Positions 5,410-5,513 of a stretch of DNA of 5,513 nt are shown piece by piece. Each line of letters begins with the position of its first letter. Position 1 is the stretch's first letter. The position numbers were made by a program, and so were the translations under genes. Source of the DNA: an uncultured Collinsella sp. (GTDB lineage Bacteria; Actinomycetota; Coriobacteriia; Coriobacteriales; Coriobacteriaceae); assembly GCA_900757265.1 (NCBI GenBank), contig CAAENW010000187.1:1-5513 (forward strand), written 5' to 3'. The notes below the pieces were generated by a model. The model was not told where the DNA came from. It saw nothing but the letters and a program-made list of their open reading frames with translations, and ran no database searches.

Positions 5410-5513
5410 GCATGATGGGTTTGGATCGCCGGGTAAGGCTGCCGAGCGGCTGGCTGTGGCGACCTACTCACTCAAGGGGCGCAATGACGCCTCCTAAAAA
5501 TGGAAGGATCGCA
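5410..5513 (+). promoter_or_regulatory. Leader and ribosome binding site of the next gene (outside the window)
   Basis: This GC-rich spacer holds no complete gene. GGAAGGA at 5502-5508 is a good ribosome binding site placed so that a start codon at about 5514, the first base beyond the window, would be ideally spaced. By gene-order knowledge rplC (L3) is the likeliest next gene, but this cannot be seen. An alternative is the ATG at 5484 (with AAGGGG at 5474-5479), which opens ten codons to the edge. A small stem, GGGGCG (5476-5481) with CGCCTC (5488-5493), is possible. I found no convincing promoter. Confidence 0.45.

Noticed and set aside
1..5513. CRISPR arrays, tRNA or rRNA genes, phage or toxin-antitoxin modules
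   Set aside because: I saw no regularly spaced repeats, cloverleaf patterns, rRNA motifs or such protein families on either strand.

Overview
The window looks like a piece of a high-GC, Gram-positive chromosome, most probably from the class Coriobacteriia (Collinsella or a close relative). This is an inference from the style of the ribosomal proteins and EF-G, the strong preference for C-ending codons in the translation genes, and the frequent TTG/GTG starts with strong Shine-Dalgarno sites. No database search was possible. All real genes are on the + strand.

Left part (1-1702): a self-contained two-gene regulatory unit. An ECF-type sigma factor (119-637) overlaps by 50 bases a membrane-anchored protein (588-1664) that is very probably its anti-sigma factor. 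The unit has a strong intrinsic terminator (1671-1702). A close match to an ECF-type promoter (TGAAAC, 17 bases, CGTA) lies in front of the sigma gene, which suggests autoregulation. Codon use here is ordinary and includes rare codons, unlike the translation genes to the right.

Right part (about 1812-5409): the str-type operon for translation: a promoter, a structured leader, rpsL (S12), rpsG (S7), fusA (EF-G), then rpsJ (S10), closed by a very strong terminator. The usual tuf gene after fusA is absent. rpsJ, normally the first gene of the S10 operon, sits in its place. The last 104 bases are a leader that ends in a ribosome binding site at the window edge, so another gene, plausibly rplC, should begin immediately outside.

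S12 and S7 are 30S subunit proteins, EF-G drives translocation, and S10 is both a 30S protein and the NusE antitermination factor. The points most worth a second look are Arg at S12 position 88 (a known streptomycin-resistance substitution elsewhere), the probable ECF autoregulatory promoter, the short cytoplasmic part and two extracytoplasmic cysteines of the anti-sigma protein, the hairpin between rpsL and rpsG, and the terminator directly after rpsJ. I do not see a clearly novel multi-gene system. The sigma/anti-sigma pair is the least characterised element.
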